Shown piece after piece: positions 25,634 to 35,282 of a stretch of 64,000 nt of DNA. Under the pieces are notes generated by a model. That model was not told where the DNA came from. It saw nothing but the letters and a program-made list of their open reading frames with translations, and did no database searches. How positions within the stretch are numbered: the stretch's first letter is position 1; each line of letters begins with the position of its first letter. Position numbers and translations under genes: made by a program. Origin of the DNA: Lachnospiraceae bacterium (GTDB lineage Bacteria; Bacillota_A; Clostridia; Lachnospirales; Lachnospiraceae); the NCBI GenBank assembly GCA_009911175.1, contig QXWX01000030.1, positions 1-64,000 of the forward strand. The letters are read 5' to 3'.

Positions 25634-26762
25634 GTGATTGTAAACTTACATATCCACAGTATCGACCAGACGGAAGCCATTAAGACCGTCAAGCGCAAAA
25701 TCACCGACCTTGACAAAATGAAAATCGAGGAACAGAAGAAAGCCGTCCGCGCAGGGTACGACATGGATATAATCCCGTCCGACCTTGCCACGTTTGGCGG
25801 CGAAGCGAAAAATCTCTTGCAGGACTTACAGAGCCGCAATGAAAGAATGTTCCTCTTGACTTTCCTTGTGGTGAACATGGCAGACACAAAAAGAAAGCTG
25901 GAAAATGACATTTTCGCGGCGGCGGGGATTGCACAGAAATATAACTGCGCCCTCACCCGGCTTGACTACCAGCAGGAAGCGGGGCTGATGTCAAGCGTCC
26001 CTATCGGTGAGAACCTTATCCCCATACAGCGGGGCTTGACGACTTCCAGCACAGCAATCTTTATCCCCTTTATCACACAGGAGCTTTTTCAGAGGGGCGC
26101 AAGCCTTTATTACGGGCTGAACGCTCTTTCCAACAACATGATCTTATGCGACCGCAAGCAGCTTAAAAATCCCAACGGCTTGATCTTGGGAACGCCGGGA
26201 AGCGGGAAATCCTTTGCGGCGAAGCGGGAAATGACAAACGCTTTCCTCATTACGGACGACGACATTATTATCTGCGATCCCGAAGCCGAGTATTACCCCC
26301 TTGTGCAAAGATTACAGGGACAGGTGATAAGGCTTTCCCCCACCAGCCCGCACTACGTCAACCCTATGGATATAAACCTCAACTATTCCGAGGACGACAA
26401 CCCGCTTGCGCTGAAAAGCGATTTTATCCTCTCCCTTTGTGAGCTGATCGTCGGCGGCAAGGAGGGCTTGCAGCCCGTGGATAAGACCGTCATTGACTGC
26501 GCTGTTAGGAACGTGTACCGTCCTTTCCTTGCAGCCCCCGACCCGGCAAAAATGCCGATTTTGGGCGACCTTTACGACGAGCTTTTGAAGCAGCTGGAGC
26601 CGGAAGCGGCGCGTATCGCGGCGGCATTGGAGTTTACGTTTCCGGGAGCCTTAACGTCTTTAACCACAGGACAAATGTAGAGCTTAACAACCGCCTTGTC
26701 TGCTTTGACATTAAACAGCTTGGAAAGCAGCTCAAAAAGTTAGGTATGCTGATTGTGCAGGA
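25634..26762 (+). pseudogene. VirB4-type conjugation ATPase fragment, truncated and frameshifted
   Basis: The reading IVNLHIHSIDQTEAIKTVKR, NLIPIQRGLTTSSTAIFIPF and Walker A LGTPGSGKSFAAKRE matches VirB4/TraE-like ATPases of Tn1549-type elements. The 5' part is missing. Near 26640 the run gagtttacg lacks one T relative to the expected gagttttacg, so the frame ends at 26680. In the next frame GSLNVFNHRTNVELNN and FDIKQLGKQLKKLGMLIVQ continue to about 26762. There the sequence joins the end of an XRE regulator gene on the other strand. The gene cannot give a working ATPase. Confidence 0.8.
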
Positions 26763-27063
26763 TTCCCGTATCGCTCATATCGTCCAGCAAAGCGTCAAGC
26801 TGCCGCCGCTGGGTATTCTTCCCGGCGGGCTGCTCCAAAAGGAATTGGTCTACCGAGATATTGTAACGCAGCATAAGCTCAAAGAATATCTGTAAACTGG
26901 GGTGCTGCCCCTTATTCTCAATATTCGCAAGGTAGCGCGGGGATATATACATTTCGTCGCATACCTTTTTCCGGCTTTCCTTGCGCCCTTTCCGGGCTGT
27001 CTTAATTGCTTCCCCAAAAGCCTTAAAGTCGTATCGTGGTACTGGTCTTTTTGCCATATTCAT
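26740..27063 (-). pseudogene. XRE-type HTH regulator with a truncated C-terminus
   Basis: The product is 107 aa. An HTH_3 domain lies at about residues 10-65 (FGEAIKTARKGRKESRKKVC, then YISPRYLANIENKGQHPS). Family members of Tn1549-like elements continue after RRQLDALLDDMSDT with a longer tail. Here that tail is replaced by GILHNQHT, which is encoded by antisense virB4 sequence. The DNA-binding part is intact, so the protein may still function. The junction at about 26762-26770 marks a deletion between two parts of an integrative element. Confidence 0.65.
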
Positions 27064-27158
27064 TCACCCTATTACATTTTACTGTTCACCTTTCTTTTTG
27101 GATATGTCTACACAGTACCTATCAATAGCTTAAATAATTCCTATTTCTGCATAGAAAC

Positions 27159-27175
27159 TTTACATCAATTTTACA
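27159..27175 (+). promoter_or_regulatory. Pho box of the pst operon
   Basis: TTTACA-N5-TTTACA, two direct repeats 11 bp apart, matching PhoP/PhoB-type boxes of Bacillota. A possible -10 TATGAT lies at 27208-27213, before pstS at 27261. Confidence 0.65.
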
Positions 27176-27260
27176 ATGCCGCGATATTGGATTTGATTTT
27201 TGTCCTGTATGATATAGCTGTAAACTTCAAGAAAAACAAAAAGCAAAGGAGATTCAAAAA

Positions 27261-28154
27261 ATGAAAACATCAAAAAAATACTTGGCATTTGCCCTTATGA
27301 GTGTTCTAATGCTGTCTGCATTAACGGGGTGCAGTAATAAGAACGAGGGCGATTCAGCCAAATTTGACACAGCAAGAGAGATCAATGTACTTACCCGCGA
27401 AGATGGCTCGGGGACACGCGGCGCGTTCATAGAGCTGTTTGGAATCGAGCAGAAAAATGAAGCGGGAGAAAAAATCGACTATACAGCAGACACCGCCGCC
27501 GTTACAAATTCTACGTCTGTTATGATGACAACGGTTGCCGGGGATTTATACTCTATCGGATATATTTCTCTTGGCTCCATGAATGATACTGTAAAGGCGA
27601 TTCAGATCGACGGCTGCGAAGCAACGATTGAAAATATCAAAAATGGTACATATAAGATTGCGCGTCCCTTTAACATTGCGACAAAGGACGGTTTAAGTGA
27701 CACAGCGCAGGATTTTATCGACTTCATTATGAGTGCGGACGGTCAAGCAGTGATTGAAGAAAATGGATATATTTCTGTATCTGACGCGGGAAGTTACAGC
27801 GGGGAAATGGATTCGGGCAAAATTATTGTAGCGGGTTCCAGCTCTGTCACCCCGGTTATGGAAAAACTCAAAGAAGCCTATCTTGAGAGAAATCCGGGCG
27901 TTACGATTGAGATACAGCAAAGTGATTCTTCTACTGGTATGTCTGACACAATAGACGGAACCTGCGATATAGGCATGGCTTCCCGTGAGCTGAAAGATTC
28001 CGAAATGGAAAAAGGACTGACCGCTACCGTAATTGCAATGGACGGTATTACAGTGATTGTTAATAATGACTGTCCCATAAATAACCTTACAAGTGAACAG
28101 GTAAAAGATATTTTTATGGGTAATGCGGTTCGTTGGAGTGAAATATCACAGTAG
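27261..28154 (+). CDS. pstS: Phosphate-binding lipoprotein PstS
   Basis: The product is 297 aa. A signal peptide with lipobox LTGC gives lipidation at Cys24. The mature part has the periplasmic-binding-protein fold with phosphate-loop-like VLTREDGSGTRGAF and VAGSSSVTPVMEKL, and an ending typical of PstS (TVIVNNDCPI and QVKDIFMGNAVRWSEI). The order of the two halves resembles the circular arrangement common in Clostridia PstS. It captures phosphate outside the membrane for PstCAB. The ATG follows AAAGGAGATTC. It is the first gene of a seven-gene phosphate module under a Pho box. Confidence 0.9.
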   Translation: MKTSKKYLAFALMSVLMLSALTGCSNKNEGDSAKFDTAREINVLTREDGSGTRGAFIELFGIEQKNEAGEKIDYTADTAAVTNSTSVMMTTVAGDLYSIGYISLGSMNDTVKAIQIDGCEATIENIKNGTYKIARPFNIATKDGLSDTAQDFIDFIMSADGQAVIEENGYISVSDAGSYSGEMDSGKIIVAGSSSVTPVMEKLKEAYLERNPGVTIEIQQSDSSTGMSDTIDGTCDIGMASRELKDSEMEKGLTATVIAMDGITVIVNNDCPINNLTSEQVKDIFMGNAVRWSEISQ

Positions 28155-28211
28155 GATTTTAAGGGGCTGCGGTAAGAAAGCCGCCGCCCCTTTTCAATAA
28201 GGAGCATGATT

Positions 28212-29060
28212 ATGAAGAATATAAAAGAAAAAGTGATGAAACTGCTTTTTTTCTTGACAGCCCTTGTTTCCATAGCAGCGGTAATTCTAATCTGCATATT
28301 CCTGTTTGCAAGCGGTATCCCTGCAATAAAAGAAATAGGCGTTTTCAAATTTTTGCTGGGTACAAGCTGGAAACCCGCAAATAATCTCTATGGGATTCTC
28401 CCTATGATCGTCGGCTCTTTCTATGTAACTGCCGGAGCATTGATTATTGGCGTACCGATTGGAATATTGACAGCGGTATTCATGGCAAGATTTGCTCCGA
28501 GAAGTATCTATGCGCCTTTGAAAGCTGCTGTTAATCTAATGGCGGGGATTCCGTCGGTTGTGTACGGTTTTTTTGGATTGGTAGTCTTAGTGCCTTTTAT
28601 TCGGGAAGCCTTTGGCGGGCGCGGTATGAGTGTACTTACTGCTTCTGTCCTGCTGGGGCTGATGATTTTACCTACCATTATCAGCGTTTCGGAAACTTCA
28701 ATCCGGGCTGTCCCGGAAAGTTACTATGAGGGAGGGCTTGCTCTTGGAGCTTCCCATGAAAGAAGTGTATTTTTTACGGTTCTTCCCGCAGCAAAGAGCG
28801 GTATTTTTGCAGGGGTTGTATTAGGGATTGGGCGGGCAGTCGGTGAAACAATGGCGGTTATGATGGTTGCCGGAAATCAAGCGGTTATCCCGGACAGTAT
28901 GCTTTCCGGCGTTCGGACACTGACCACAAACATTGTATTGGAAATGGGATATTCTACGGATTTACACCGTGAAGCGTTAATTGGTACGGCTGTTGTCCTG
29001 TTTGTTTTCATTCTCATTATCAATCTGTCCCTCTCCCTGTTCAAAAGGAGGGTGAAATAA
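28212..29060 (+). CDS. pstC: Phosphate ABC transporter permease PstC
   Basis: The product is about 282 aa with six membrane segments. It has the binding-protein-dependent permease loop around ESYYEGGLALGASHERSVFF (EAA-like motif) and the PstC-type GIPSVVYGFFGL. It forms the channel with PstA. ATG 28212 is favoured over 28206 because it is 7 bp from GGAG. The next gene starts directly after its stop. Confidence 0.9.
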   Translation: MKNIKEKVMKLLFFLTALVSIAAVILICIFLFASGIPAIKEIGVFKFLLGTSWKPANNLYGILPMIVGSFYVTAGALIIGVPIGILTAVFMARFAPRSIYAPLKAAVNLMAGIPSVVYGFFGLVVLVPFIREAFGGRGMSVLTASVLLGLMILPTIISVSETSIRAVPESYYEGGLALGASHERSVFFTVLPAAKSGIFAGVVLGIGRAVGETMAVMMVAGNQAVIPDSMLSGVRTLTTNIVLEMGYSTDLHREALIGTAVVLFVFILIINLSLSLFKRRVK

Positions 29061-29927
29061 ATGGTTGGAAAATTGAAACGGAAATGGTGCGCATACAGAC
29101 GCGACCCTAAATCTTTTGTTCTCTTTCTTTCTGTATGCCTTGCAGCATTGATTACAATGCTTGCGCTTATTTTTATTATTGCATACATATTGATAAAAGG
29201 GATTCCAAATTTAACGCTGGATTTATTTGACAGCAAATATACAACAGAAAATGTGTCCCTGCTTCCAGCACTTATCAATACACTGTTCATTATGCTGCTT
29301 TCCCTGCTGTTTGCGGTTCCCGTAGGAATTGGTGCTGCAATTTATCTGACAGAATACGCAAGACGGGGAAATAAGCTGGTTCATATCGTAGGTATTACCG
29401 CTGAAACATTGTCCGGGATTCCGTCAATCGTTTATGGGCTGTTCGGTTCCCTTTTCTTCGTGAAATATCTTGGGCTGGGGTTGTCTTTGCTGTCCGGGGC
29501 TTTGACATTAAGCATTATGATTTTGCCGCTTATTATGCGGACAACAGAAGAAGCCTTGCGAAGCGTTCCCGACAGTTACCGCGAGGGCAGCTTCGGGCTT
29601 GGAGCCGGAAAGCTACGAACCGTATTCTCTATTGTCCTGCCCTGCGCCGTTCCGGGTATCTTGTCCGGCGTTATTCTTGGAATCGGGCGTATCGTCGGGG
29701 AATCGGCGGCACTGATCTTTACTTCCGGAACCGTTGCAGAAATAGCAACAAGTATTTTTTCGTCGGCAAGAACTTTATCCGTCCATATGTATTCTATTTC
29801 GGGTGAGGGACTGTATATCAAGCAGACTTACGCAACTGCGGTTGTATTATTGGTTGTTGTCATTCTGATAAATGCACTTTCTGGGTTTGTGGCAAAAAAG
29901 ATAGGAGGTAAAAACACAGATGGATAA
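29061..29927 (+). CDS. pstA: Phosphate ABC transporter permease PstA
   Basis: The product is 288 aa with six membrane segments. [16 protein letters not shown] and the EAA-like loop [20 protein letters not shown] are typical of PstA. The start ATG 29061 lies after AGGAGGGTGA inside the end of pstC. Its stop overlaps the start of pstB by 8 bp. Confidence 0.9.
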   Translation: MVGKLKRKWCAYRRDPKSFVLFLSVCLAALITMLALIFIIAYILIKGIPNLTLDLFDSKYTTENVSLLPALINTLFIMLLSLLFAVPVGIGAAIYLTEYARRGNKLVHIVGITAETLSGIPSIVYGLFGSLFFVKYLGLGLSLLSGALTLSIMILPLIMRTTEEALRSVPDSYREGSFGLGAGKLRTVFSIVLPCAVPGILSGVILGIGRIVGESAALIFTSGTVAEIATSIFSSARTLSVHMYSISGEGLYIKQTYATAVVLLVVVILINALSGFVAKKIGGKNTDG

Positions 29928-30669
29928 AATCGTGGTTGAGGATTTGGATTTATTCTACGGAAACTTTCAAGCCTTGAAAAAAATAAATGTGGCGTTTAAG
30001 GAACACGAAATTACCGCGCTGATCGGACCGTCGGGCTGCGGTAAATCGACATTATTAAAAACATTGAACCGAATGAATGACTTGGTGGAGGGCTGCCACA
30101 TCAAAGGGACTATCCGTTTAGACGGTGAAGATATTTATGGAAATATGGATATTAACCTACTGCGTAAACGTGTGGGAATGGTATTTCAAAAACCGAATCC
30201 GTTCCCTATGAGCATTTATGACAATGTTGCCTTTGGAGCAAGGACGCATGGTATCCGTTCTAAAGCTGCGCTGGACGAAATTGTAGAGCGTTCCTTAAAA
30301 GGGGCGGCAATTTGGGACGAGGTAAAAGACAGGCTGAAAAAATCTGCGCTTGGTATGTCGGGCGGTCAACAGCAGCGTCTTTGCATTGCCCGCGCTTTGG
30401 CAGTGGAGCCGGAAGTTTTGTTGATGGACGAACCGACCAGCGCACTTGACCCTATTTCTACGGCAAAGGTAGAGGAACTTGCCGCAGAATTAAAAAAGGA
30501 CTATACCATTGTCATTGTGACACATAATATGCAGCAAGCACTCCGAATTTCCGACAGGACAGCGTTTTTCCTGCTTGGGGAAATGGTGGAGTTTGGAGAA
30601 ACAGAAAAATTATTCTCCATGCCGCAGGACAAGCGGACAGAGGATTATATTACGGGGAGGTTTGGATAA
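29920..30669 (+). CDS. pstB: Phosphate ABC transporter ATPase PstB
   Basis: The product is 249 aa. Walker [11 protein letters not shown], PstB-type [18 protein letters not shown], signature [16 protein letters not shown] and Walker [14 protein letters not shown] are all intact. It powers phosphate uptake. The stop TAA overlaps the ATG of phoU. Confidence 0.95.
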   Translation: MDKIVVEDLDLFYGNFQALKKINVAFKEHEITALIGPSGCGKSTLLKTLNRMNDLVEGCHIKGTIRLDGEDIYGNMDINLLRKRVGMVFQKPNPFPMSIYDNVAFGARTHGIRSKAALDEIVERSLKGAAIWDEVKDRLKKSALGMSGGQQQRLCIARALAVEPEVLLMDEPTSALDPISTAKVEELAAELKKDYTIVIVTHNMQQALRISDRTAFFLLGEMVEFGETEKLFSMPQDKRTEDYITGRFG

Positions 30670-31310
30670 TGCGCCTAAAATTTGATGAACAGTTAGATTT
30701 ATTAAATAAAGAGTTGATTACAATGGGGGCTTTTTGTGAAAATGCGATTGCTATGTCCGCAAAAGCTCTGACAGAGGGGAATCCCGCGCTTGCAAAGGCT
30801 GTTCCCGATCTCTCTGTTCAGATAGACCACAAGGAGCGCGAAATTGAAACTATGTGTCTAAAGCTACTCTTACAGCAGCAGCCCGTGGCAAAAGATTTGA
30901 GGGTTGTATCGTCCGCGCTGAAAATGGTGACAGATATGGCAAGAATCGGAGATCAATCCGCAGACATAGCGGAAATTATCACATTAGCCAATATCCACGC
31001 CACCGACGACACACAAGTTATCCATGATATGTCGGTTGCTGTCATTAAAATGGTAACGGACAGTATTGACGCTTTTGTGAAAAAGGATATGCAGATGGCG
31101 AAAGCCGTGATAGATTATGATGATGTGGTGGATTCCTTTTTCGATAAGGTGAAGAAAATGCTGATTGAACTTTTCAGCAAGCCCGAAACAGACGGTGAGT
31201 ATGCCATAGACCTGTTAATGATTGCAAAATATTTTGAACGTATCGGAGATCATGCGGTCAATATTGCAAAATGGGTTCTGTTCTCAATCACAGGGAACAA
31301 AGAGGGGTGA
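30669..31310 (+). CDS. phoU: Phosphate signalling protein PhoU
   Basis: The product is 213 aa, of usual length. Two PhoU repeats carry the metal-binding-type motifs: the first with SALKMVTDMARIGDQSADIA, the second with MIAKYFERIGDHAVNIAKW. PhoU links PstB activity to the histidine kinase and limits phosphate uptake. It is translationally coupled to pstB (ATAATG overlap). Confidence 0.95.
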   Translation: MRLKFDEQLDLLNKELITMGAFCENAIAMSAKALTEGNPALAKAVPDLSVQIDHKEREIETMCLKLLLQQQPVAKDLRVVSSALKMVTDMARIGDQSADIAEIITLANIHATDDTQVIHDMSVAVIKMVTDSIDAFVKKDMQMAKAVIDYDDVVDSFFDKVKKMLIELFSKPETDGEYAIDLLMIAKYFERIGDHAVNIAKWVLFSITGNKEG

Positions 31311-31393
31311 ACATACCGCCATTGATGAAATATAGGTAATATGGTATGATTGAGTTCGGAATATTGCCACAGGAAAGAAAGGAGCAGATTTAC

Positions 31394-32068
31394 ATGATTT
31401 ATTGTGTTGAGGACGACAGCTCTATCCGTGATCTGATGATATACACATTAAATTCTGCCGGATTTGAAGCAAAAGGTTTTGACGGCGCGGACACCCTTTT
31501 TGACGCTTTGCAGACAGAAAAACCCCAGCTTATTATGCTTGATATAATGCTTCCCGGCGAAGATGGCATTTCCATATTGAAAAAGCTGCGTATGCAGGGG
31601 ACGACAGAGGATATTCCTGTTATTATGGCGACAGCCAAAGGAACCGAATACGACAAAGTAACCGGGCTTGATTTGGGAGCTGATGATTACCTTGCAAAGC
31701 CGTTTGGCATGATGGAAATGATTTCCCGTGTGAAAGCGGTATTGCGCCGTACAAGTCCGAAAGAAGAAACTAAAAAGCTAAAAATTGGTAATTTAGAATT
31801 GAATTTGGAAACATATATTGTACTTGTAAACAACGAACGGGTTCAGTTGACACTGAAAGAACATAAGCTGCTCCATACTTTTATGGAAAACCCCGGACGG
31901 GTGTTTACACGCGATCAGCTTCTTGAAATGATATGGGGCATTGACTACATAGGAGAAACCCGAACCGTAGATGTTCACATTGGAACACTCCGAACAAAAT
32001 TAGGCGAATGTGGGAGCTATATTGAAACGGTACGGGGAGTTGGGTATCGAATGGAGGGGGAAGTATGA
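31394..32068 (+). CDS. PhoB/PhoP-type response regulator
   Basis: The product is about 224 aa. The start ATG 31394 (MIYCVEDDSS) follows AAAGGAG; the upstream extension lacks a ribosome site. The receiver domain has the acidic pair at VEDD, phospho-acceptor in LDIMLPGEDG and Lys in YLAKPFG. An OmpR/PhoB winged helix follows (LTLKEHKLLHTFMENPGRVF and TVDVHIGTLRTKL). It probably binds the Pho boxes at 27159 and 33776. It overlaps the kinase gene by 4 bp. Confidence 0.9.
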   Translation: MIYCVEDDSSIRDLMIYTLNSAGFEAKGFDGADTLFDALQTEKPQLIMLDIMLPGEDGISILKKLRMQGTTEDIPVIMATAKGTEYDKVTGLDLGADDYLAKPFGMMEMISRVKAVLRRTSPKEETKKLKIGNLELNLETYIVLVNNERVQLTLKEHKLLHTFMENPGRVFTRDQLLEMIWGIDYIGETRTVDVHIGTLRTKLGECGSYIETVRGVGYRMEGEV

Positions 32069-33720
32069 CGAAACGAATTTTTCGTTCAATCTGCCTTGTC
32101 GCATTGACTGTTTTTCTTGCGTCTGTTGTCCTGTTCATGGGTGTTCTGTATGAATACTTTTCAAATGTTGAACAGACACAGCTAAAAATGCAGACAACCC
32201 TTGCCGCACAGGGCGTTACAAATGAGGGCATTGATTATTTCCATGATTTGAAAGTGAAAAATTATCGTATATCATGGATTGATACAGAGGGAAATGTTAT
32301 TTTTGATAGTGCGTCTGATACTGCGGAAATGGAAAATCATTTAGAGCGGGAAGAAGTGCGGGAAGCCCTTTCTTCGGGCTATGGTGAAAGTAAACGGTAT
32401 TCTGCTACTTTGATGGAGCGTTCGTTTTATTCTGCGCAGAAACTTGATGATGGCACTGTATTACGGCTTTCCATATCTCAAAATTCTATTTTGACGCTCC
32501 TTTTAGGTATGACACAGCCGATTTGCATTATATTTGTGATCGCGCTGATTCTTTCCATTGTTTTAGCTATTCAAGTTTCAAAAAAAATAGTAAAGCCATT
32601 AAATGAAATTGATCTTGATAATCCGTTGTCAAATGAGGGCTATGATGAGCTTTCCCCTTTTTTACGGCGTATTGACAGCCAGCAAAGACAGCTACGGGGG
32701 CAGAAAGCCGAGCTTCTCCAAAAAGAGAATGAATTAAATACGATTATCGGCAGCATGAATGAGGGCATGATTCTCCTAAATCAAAAAGGGAAAATTATCA
32801 GTATAAACCCTGCGGCAAGAAAACTGTTGGACGCTGGCACAGACTGTATCGGTTCTGATATGCTGTCCTTATGCCGTAATCTTGAATTGCAGGAAATCCT
32901 TACGAAAGCCTTGCACGGAGAACGGGGCGAAAACATTATCCGGCTACATGGAGAAAGCTATCAAATTGACGCTGACCCGATCACTTCTGAAAACATTGTG
33001 AAAGGAGCCGCGCTTTTCTTTTTCAATGTGACAGAAAAAGAAAAAGCGGAACAGATACGGCGCGAATTTACCGCTAATGTGTCCCATGAATTAAAAACCC
33101 CGCTTCACTCCATTTCCGGGTATGCGGAGCTTTTGAAAAACGATATGGTAAAGGAGAATGATAAAATACCCTTTGCCGGAAAGATTTATGATGAAGCCGG
33201 ACGAATGATACGGCTTGTGGAGGACATTATCAGTCTTTCGCACCTTGACGAAGGTGCGGACGATATGCAGAGAGAAAATATCGACCTATACACATTGGCA
33301 GAAAAGGCGGTACAGAGCTTAGAGCCACAGGCAGATACCGTATGTGTTGCATTGGAGCTTTCCGGCGTTCCGGCTCCCCTTAACGGCATACCACAGCTTT
33401 TATACAGTGTGATTTATAATCTTTGTGACAATGCGATTAAGTATAACCATGAAAACGGAAAAGTAATGGTGAACATACAGAATGAAAACGGCATGGTAGT
33501 TTTATCAGTGGAGGACACGGGGATAGGAATTGCACCCGAACATCAAGAGCGGATTTTTGAGCGTTTCTATCGTGTTGATAAGAGCCATTCTAAGGCAGTA
33601 GGGGGAACCGGGCTTGGGCTTTCTATTGTGAAACACGCCGCTAAAATCCATAATGCTAAAGTTGATGTAAAAAGTCATGTCGGAAAAGGCACGACGGTTA
33701 TTGTAACATTTCCAAAATGA
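32065..33720 (+). CDS. phoR: PhoR-type sensor histidine kinase
   Basis: The product is 551 aa. Two membrane helices (about 10-27 and 150-172) flank an extracytoplasmic sensor. A PAS domain lies at about 225-330, the phospho-acceptor His near 340 in ANVSHELKTPLHSISGY, and HATPase boxes N (YNLCDNAIKYNHENGK), G1 (VEDTGIGIAPEHQ), F (ERFYRVD) and G2 (GGTGLGLSIVKHA). It senses phosphate status with PstB/PhoU and phosphorylates the preceding regulator. It is the last gene before a strong terminator. Confidence 0.9.
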   Translation: MTKRIFRSICLVALTVFLASVVLFMGVLYEYFSNVEQTQLKMQTTLAAQGVTNEGIDYFHDLKVKNYRISWIDTEGNVIFDSASDTAEMENHLEREEVREALSSGYGESKRYSATLMERSFYSAQKLDDGTVLRLSISQNSILTLLLGMTQPICIIFVIALILSIVLAIQVSKKIVKPLNEIDLDNPLSNEGYDELSPFLRRIDSQQRQLRGQKAELLQKENELNTIIGSMNEGMILLNQKGKIISINPAARKLLDAGTDCIGSDMLSLCRNLELQEILTKALHGERGENIIRLHGESYQIDADPITSENIVKGAALFFFNVTEKEKAEQIRREFTANVSHELKTPLHSISGYAELLKNDMVKENDKIPFAGKIYDEAGRMIRLVEDIISLSHLDEGADDMQRENIDLYTLAEKAVQSLEPQADTVCVALELSGVPAPLNGIPQLLYSVIYNLCDNAIKYNHENGKVMVNIQNENGMVVLSVEDTGIGIAPEHQERIFERFYRVDKSHSKAVGGTGLGLSIVKHAAKIHNAKVDVKSHVGKGTTVIVTFPK

Positions 33721-33746
33721 AACATTAAATTGTATAACCATTTTTC

Positions 33747-33772
33747 AAAAAAGCTGCATACGGCAGCTTTTT
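33747..33772 (+). terminator. Terminator of the pst-pho operon
   Basis: AAAAAAGCTGC and GCAGCTTTTTT pair across ATACG. The T run lies in the right arm, so the hairpin is potentially bidirectional. Confidence 0.85.
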
Positions 33773-33775
33773 TGT

Positions 33776-33828
33776 TTTACATGGATTTTACAATTTCAAG
33801 ATATTGGATTTGATGTTGACTTGATAAT
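33776..33828 (+). promoter_or_regulatory. Second Pho box and promoter copy, without its gene
   Basis: TTTACA-N5-TTTACA at 33776-33792 is followed 24 bp from its start by GATATTGGATTTGAT, exactly as in the pstS promoter (27159 and 27183). The two promoter segments are thus related copies. A -10-like GATAAT lies at 33823. No phosphate gene follows; a 36-codon frame begins at 34031. Confidence 0.6.
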
Positions 33829-34030
33829 ATCTAAATAAAACAAAAGAAATGGAAATACCTGCTAATGCGGGAAAAGACAAAAACCGCTGACAGGTAGGAT
33901 TTTTGCGTTCATTTTCAAGAATCGACATAATGGGTGGTTTTGAAAAATCAAAGCCGCCGTTTCTTTTTTATCTTCTCAAGGAATGACGCGGTTTCACTGT
34001 TAAAAGCGGCAGCTAAAGGAGGTAGCCGCC

Positions 34031-34141
34031 ATGAAGCACATACCGTATCGACAAAATCCGACGGTCATTGACATATCAAAAAAAGCCCGTCCACCGCCGG
34101 GGGAAATTCTACCCACGAATATGAACTGTCTAATCAACTGA
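34031..34141 (+). CDS. Short ORF of the sigma module
   Basis: A 36-aa frame (MKHIPYRQNPTVIDISKKAR, then PPPGEILPTN) has a strong AGGAGGT 9 bp before ATG 34031 and ends before a terminator hairpin. It is basic and proline-rich. I do not recognise it. Its ribosome site and position just upstream of an element-type sigma factor suggest that it is a translated small protein or leader. Confidence 0.4.
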   Translation: MKHIPYRQNPTVIDISKKARPPPGEILPTNMNCLIN

Positions 34142-34162
34142 ATACTGCTTACAATTCCTCTG

Positions 34163-34194
34163 CGCCCGTCTGCAACTTTGTAGACGGGCGTTTT
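34163..34194 (+). terminator. Terminator-like hairpin upstream of the sigma factor gene
   Basis: CGCCCGTCT and AGACGGGCG form a GC-rich stem, followed by TTTT. Confidence 0.7.
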
Positions 34195-34329
34195 GTGTTC
34201 CCCCGGCAAAATTTTTTCAAAAAGTTTGCAAAATCACCGCCTATTCGGGGGTGCGCGGTTTTGAGGGTTTATGAAAGGGGACATCAGAAAAAATCACCCG
34301 CTTTCGCGGCTGCGAAAGGAGGTGAGAAC

Positions 34330-34809
34330 ATGAATGAACCGAACCGTACCCAATGGCAAATCCGTTGTGCTTTTAATGGCTTTTGCAAACAGGCATTGAA
34401 GCGCGAAGCAATGAACGCCCACAGGGACACAAAGCGGCAGCAGTCAAGGGAAGTAACATTCTCCGATCTGTCACCACTGGAAGAAAGCCAGCTTGTTACC
34501 TACGACAGATATTTTGCAGATGATGAAGCTGAACAGTCTTTCATTATTGCGGGAAAAGAGATAACCGCAAAGCTGCTTGCCGAAGCCCTGCGGAGCTTGC
34601 CGGAAGAAAAGCGCGAAACTATCCTGCTGTATTATTTCTTCGATATGAGCGAAACCGAGATTTCAAGGCTCTGCAACATTCCGAGGACAACAGTGAAGTA
34701 TCGCCGCAACAGCTCTTTTGAGCTACTAAAACGCTATTTGGAGGAACGCGCCTATGACTGTCAGCCAGCAACCCCAACAAGATTCCCGCAGGACAAAATG
34801 AGCCGGTAG
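34330..34809 (+). CDS. Conjugative-transposon sigma-70-like factor
   Basis: The product is 159 aa. It has FNGFCKQALKREAMNAHRD in the region-2-like part and a region-4 HTH (LRSLPEEKRETILLYYFFDM and TEISRLCNIPRTTVKYR). This is the small sigma-like protein found in the regulation module of Tn916/Tn1549-type elements. ATG 34330 follows AAAGGAGGTGAG. The C-terminal PTRFPQDKMSR tail may be read past the usual overlap with a second small gene. A paralogue is coded in the opposite direction at 36280-36738. Confidence 0.7.
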   Translation: MNEPNRTQWQIRCAFNGFCKQALKREAMNAHRDTKRQQSREVTFSDLSPLEESQLVTYDRYFADDEAEQSFIIAGKEITAKLLAEALRSLPEEKRETILLYYFFDMSETEISRLCNIPRTTVKYRRNSSFELLKRYLEERAYDCQPATPTRFPQDKMSR

Positions 34810-35282
34810 GCGAAATTTGGTACTGTGGTAGAATCTTGCTCTAAGAAAGTGGCGGCTTCCTCTGTGTGGGCTTCCGTCAATACCTTTAGTGCTGCAAACG
34901 GGGATTTTGCCAAAGCTGCGGAAACATTTCTCCCTCTGATACCTACAAACCTGCAAAATGCAAAATGGACGTTGATTTGCGGAAATTTCCCCTTATTCCT
35001 TACAACACCACACAAGCCGGAATAGGCGGAGATTTACGGAAATTTCTCTTTGCCTGCCCTCCACGGACAGCTTGCGGATTTGCCAAATGGGAGAGGAAAT
35101 TTCTTTCTATCCCCTTTGCACGGCATAATACTGGCGATTTTTCAAAATGCCAAAAATGGGCGCAAAAAAACAGGAAACCTTTTCTTGATTTCCTGTCTTG
35201 GTGTGCCGTTCCATGTAGCGGCGGTTATTCAGTTTACAAATAAGCCGGATTTAATTTGCCCCAGTGTTGTTCCTTTTCGCAA
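34810..35282. other. Intergenic stretch with repeated GCGGAAATTT motifs
   Basis: No convincing gene is seen. GCGGAAACATTTCTCC, GCGGAAATTTCCCC, TACGGAAATTTCTC and GAGGAAATTTCTTT occur between about 34915 and 35110 in the same orientation. They could be remnants of repeated protein-binding sites. The frames across the region are short. Confidence 0.35.
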
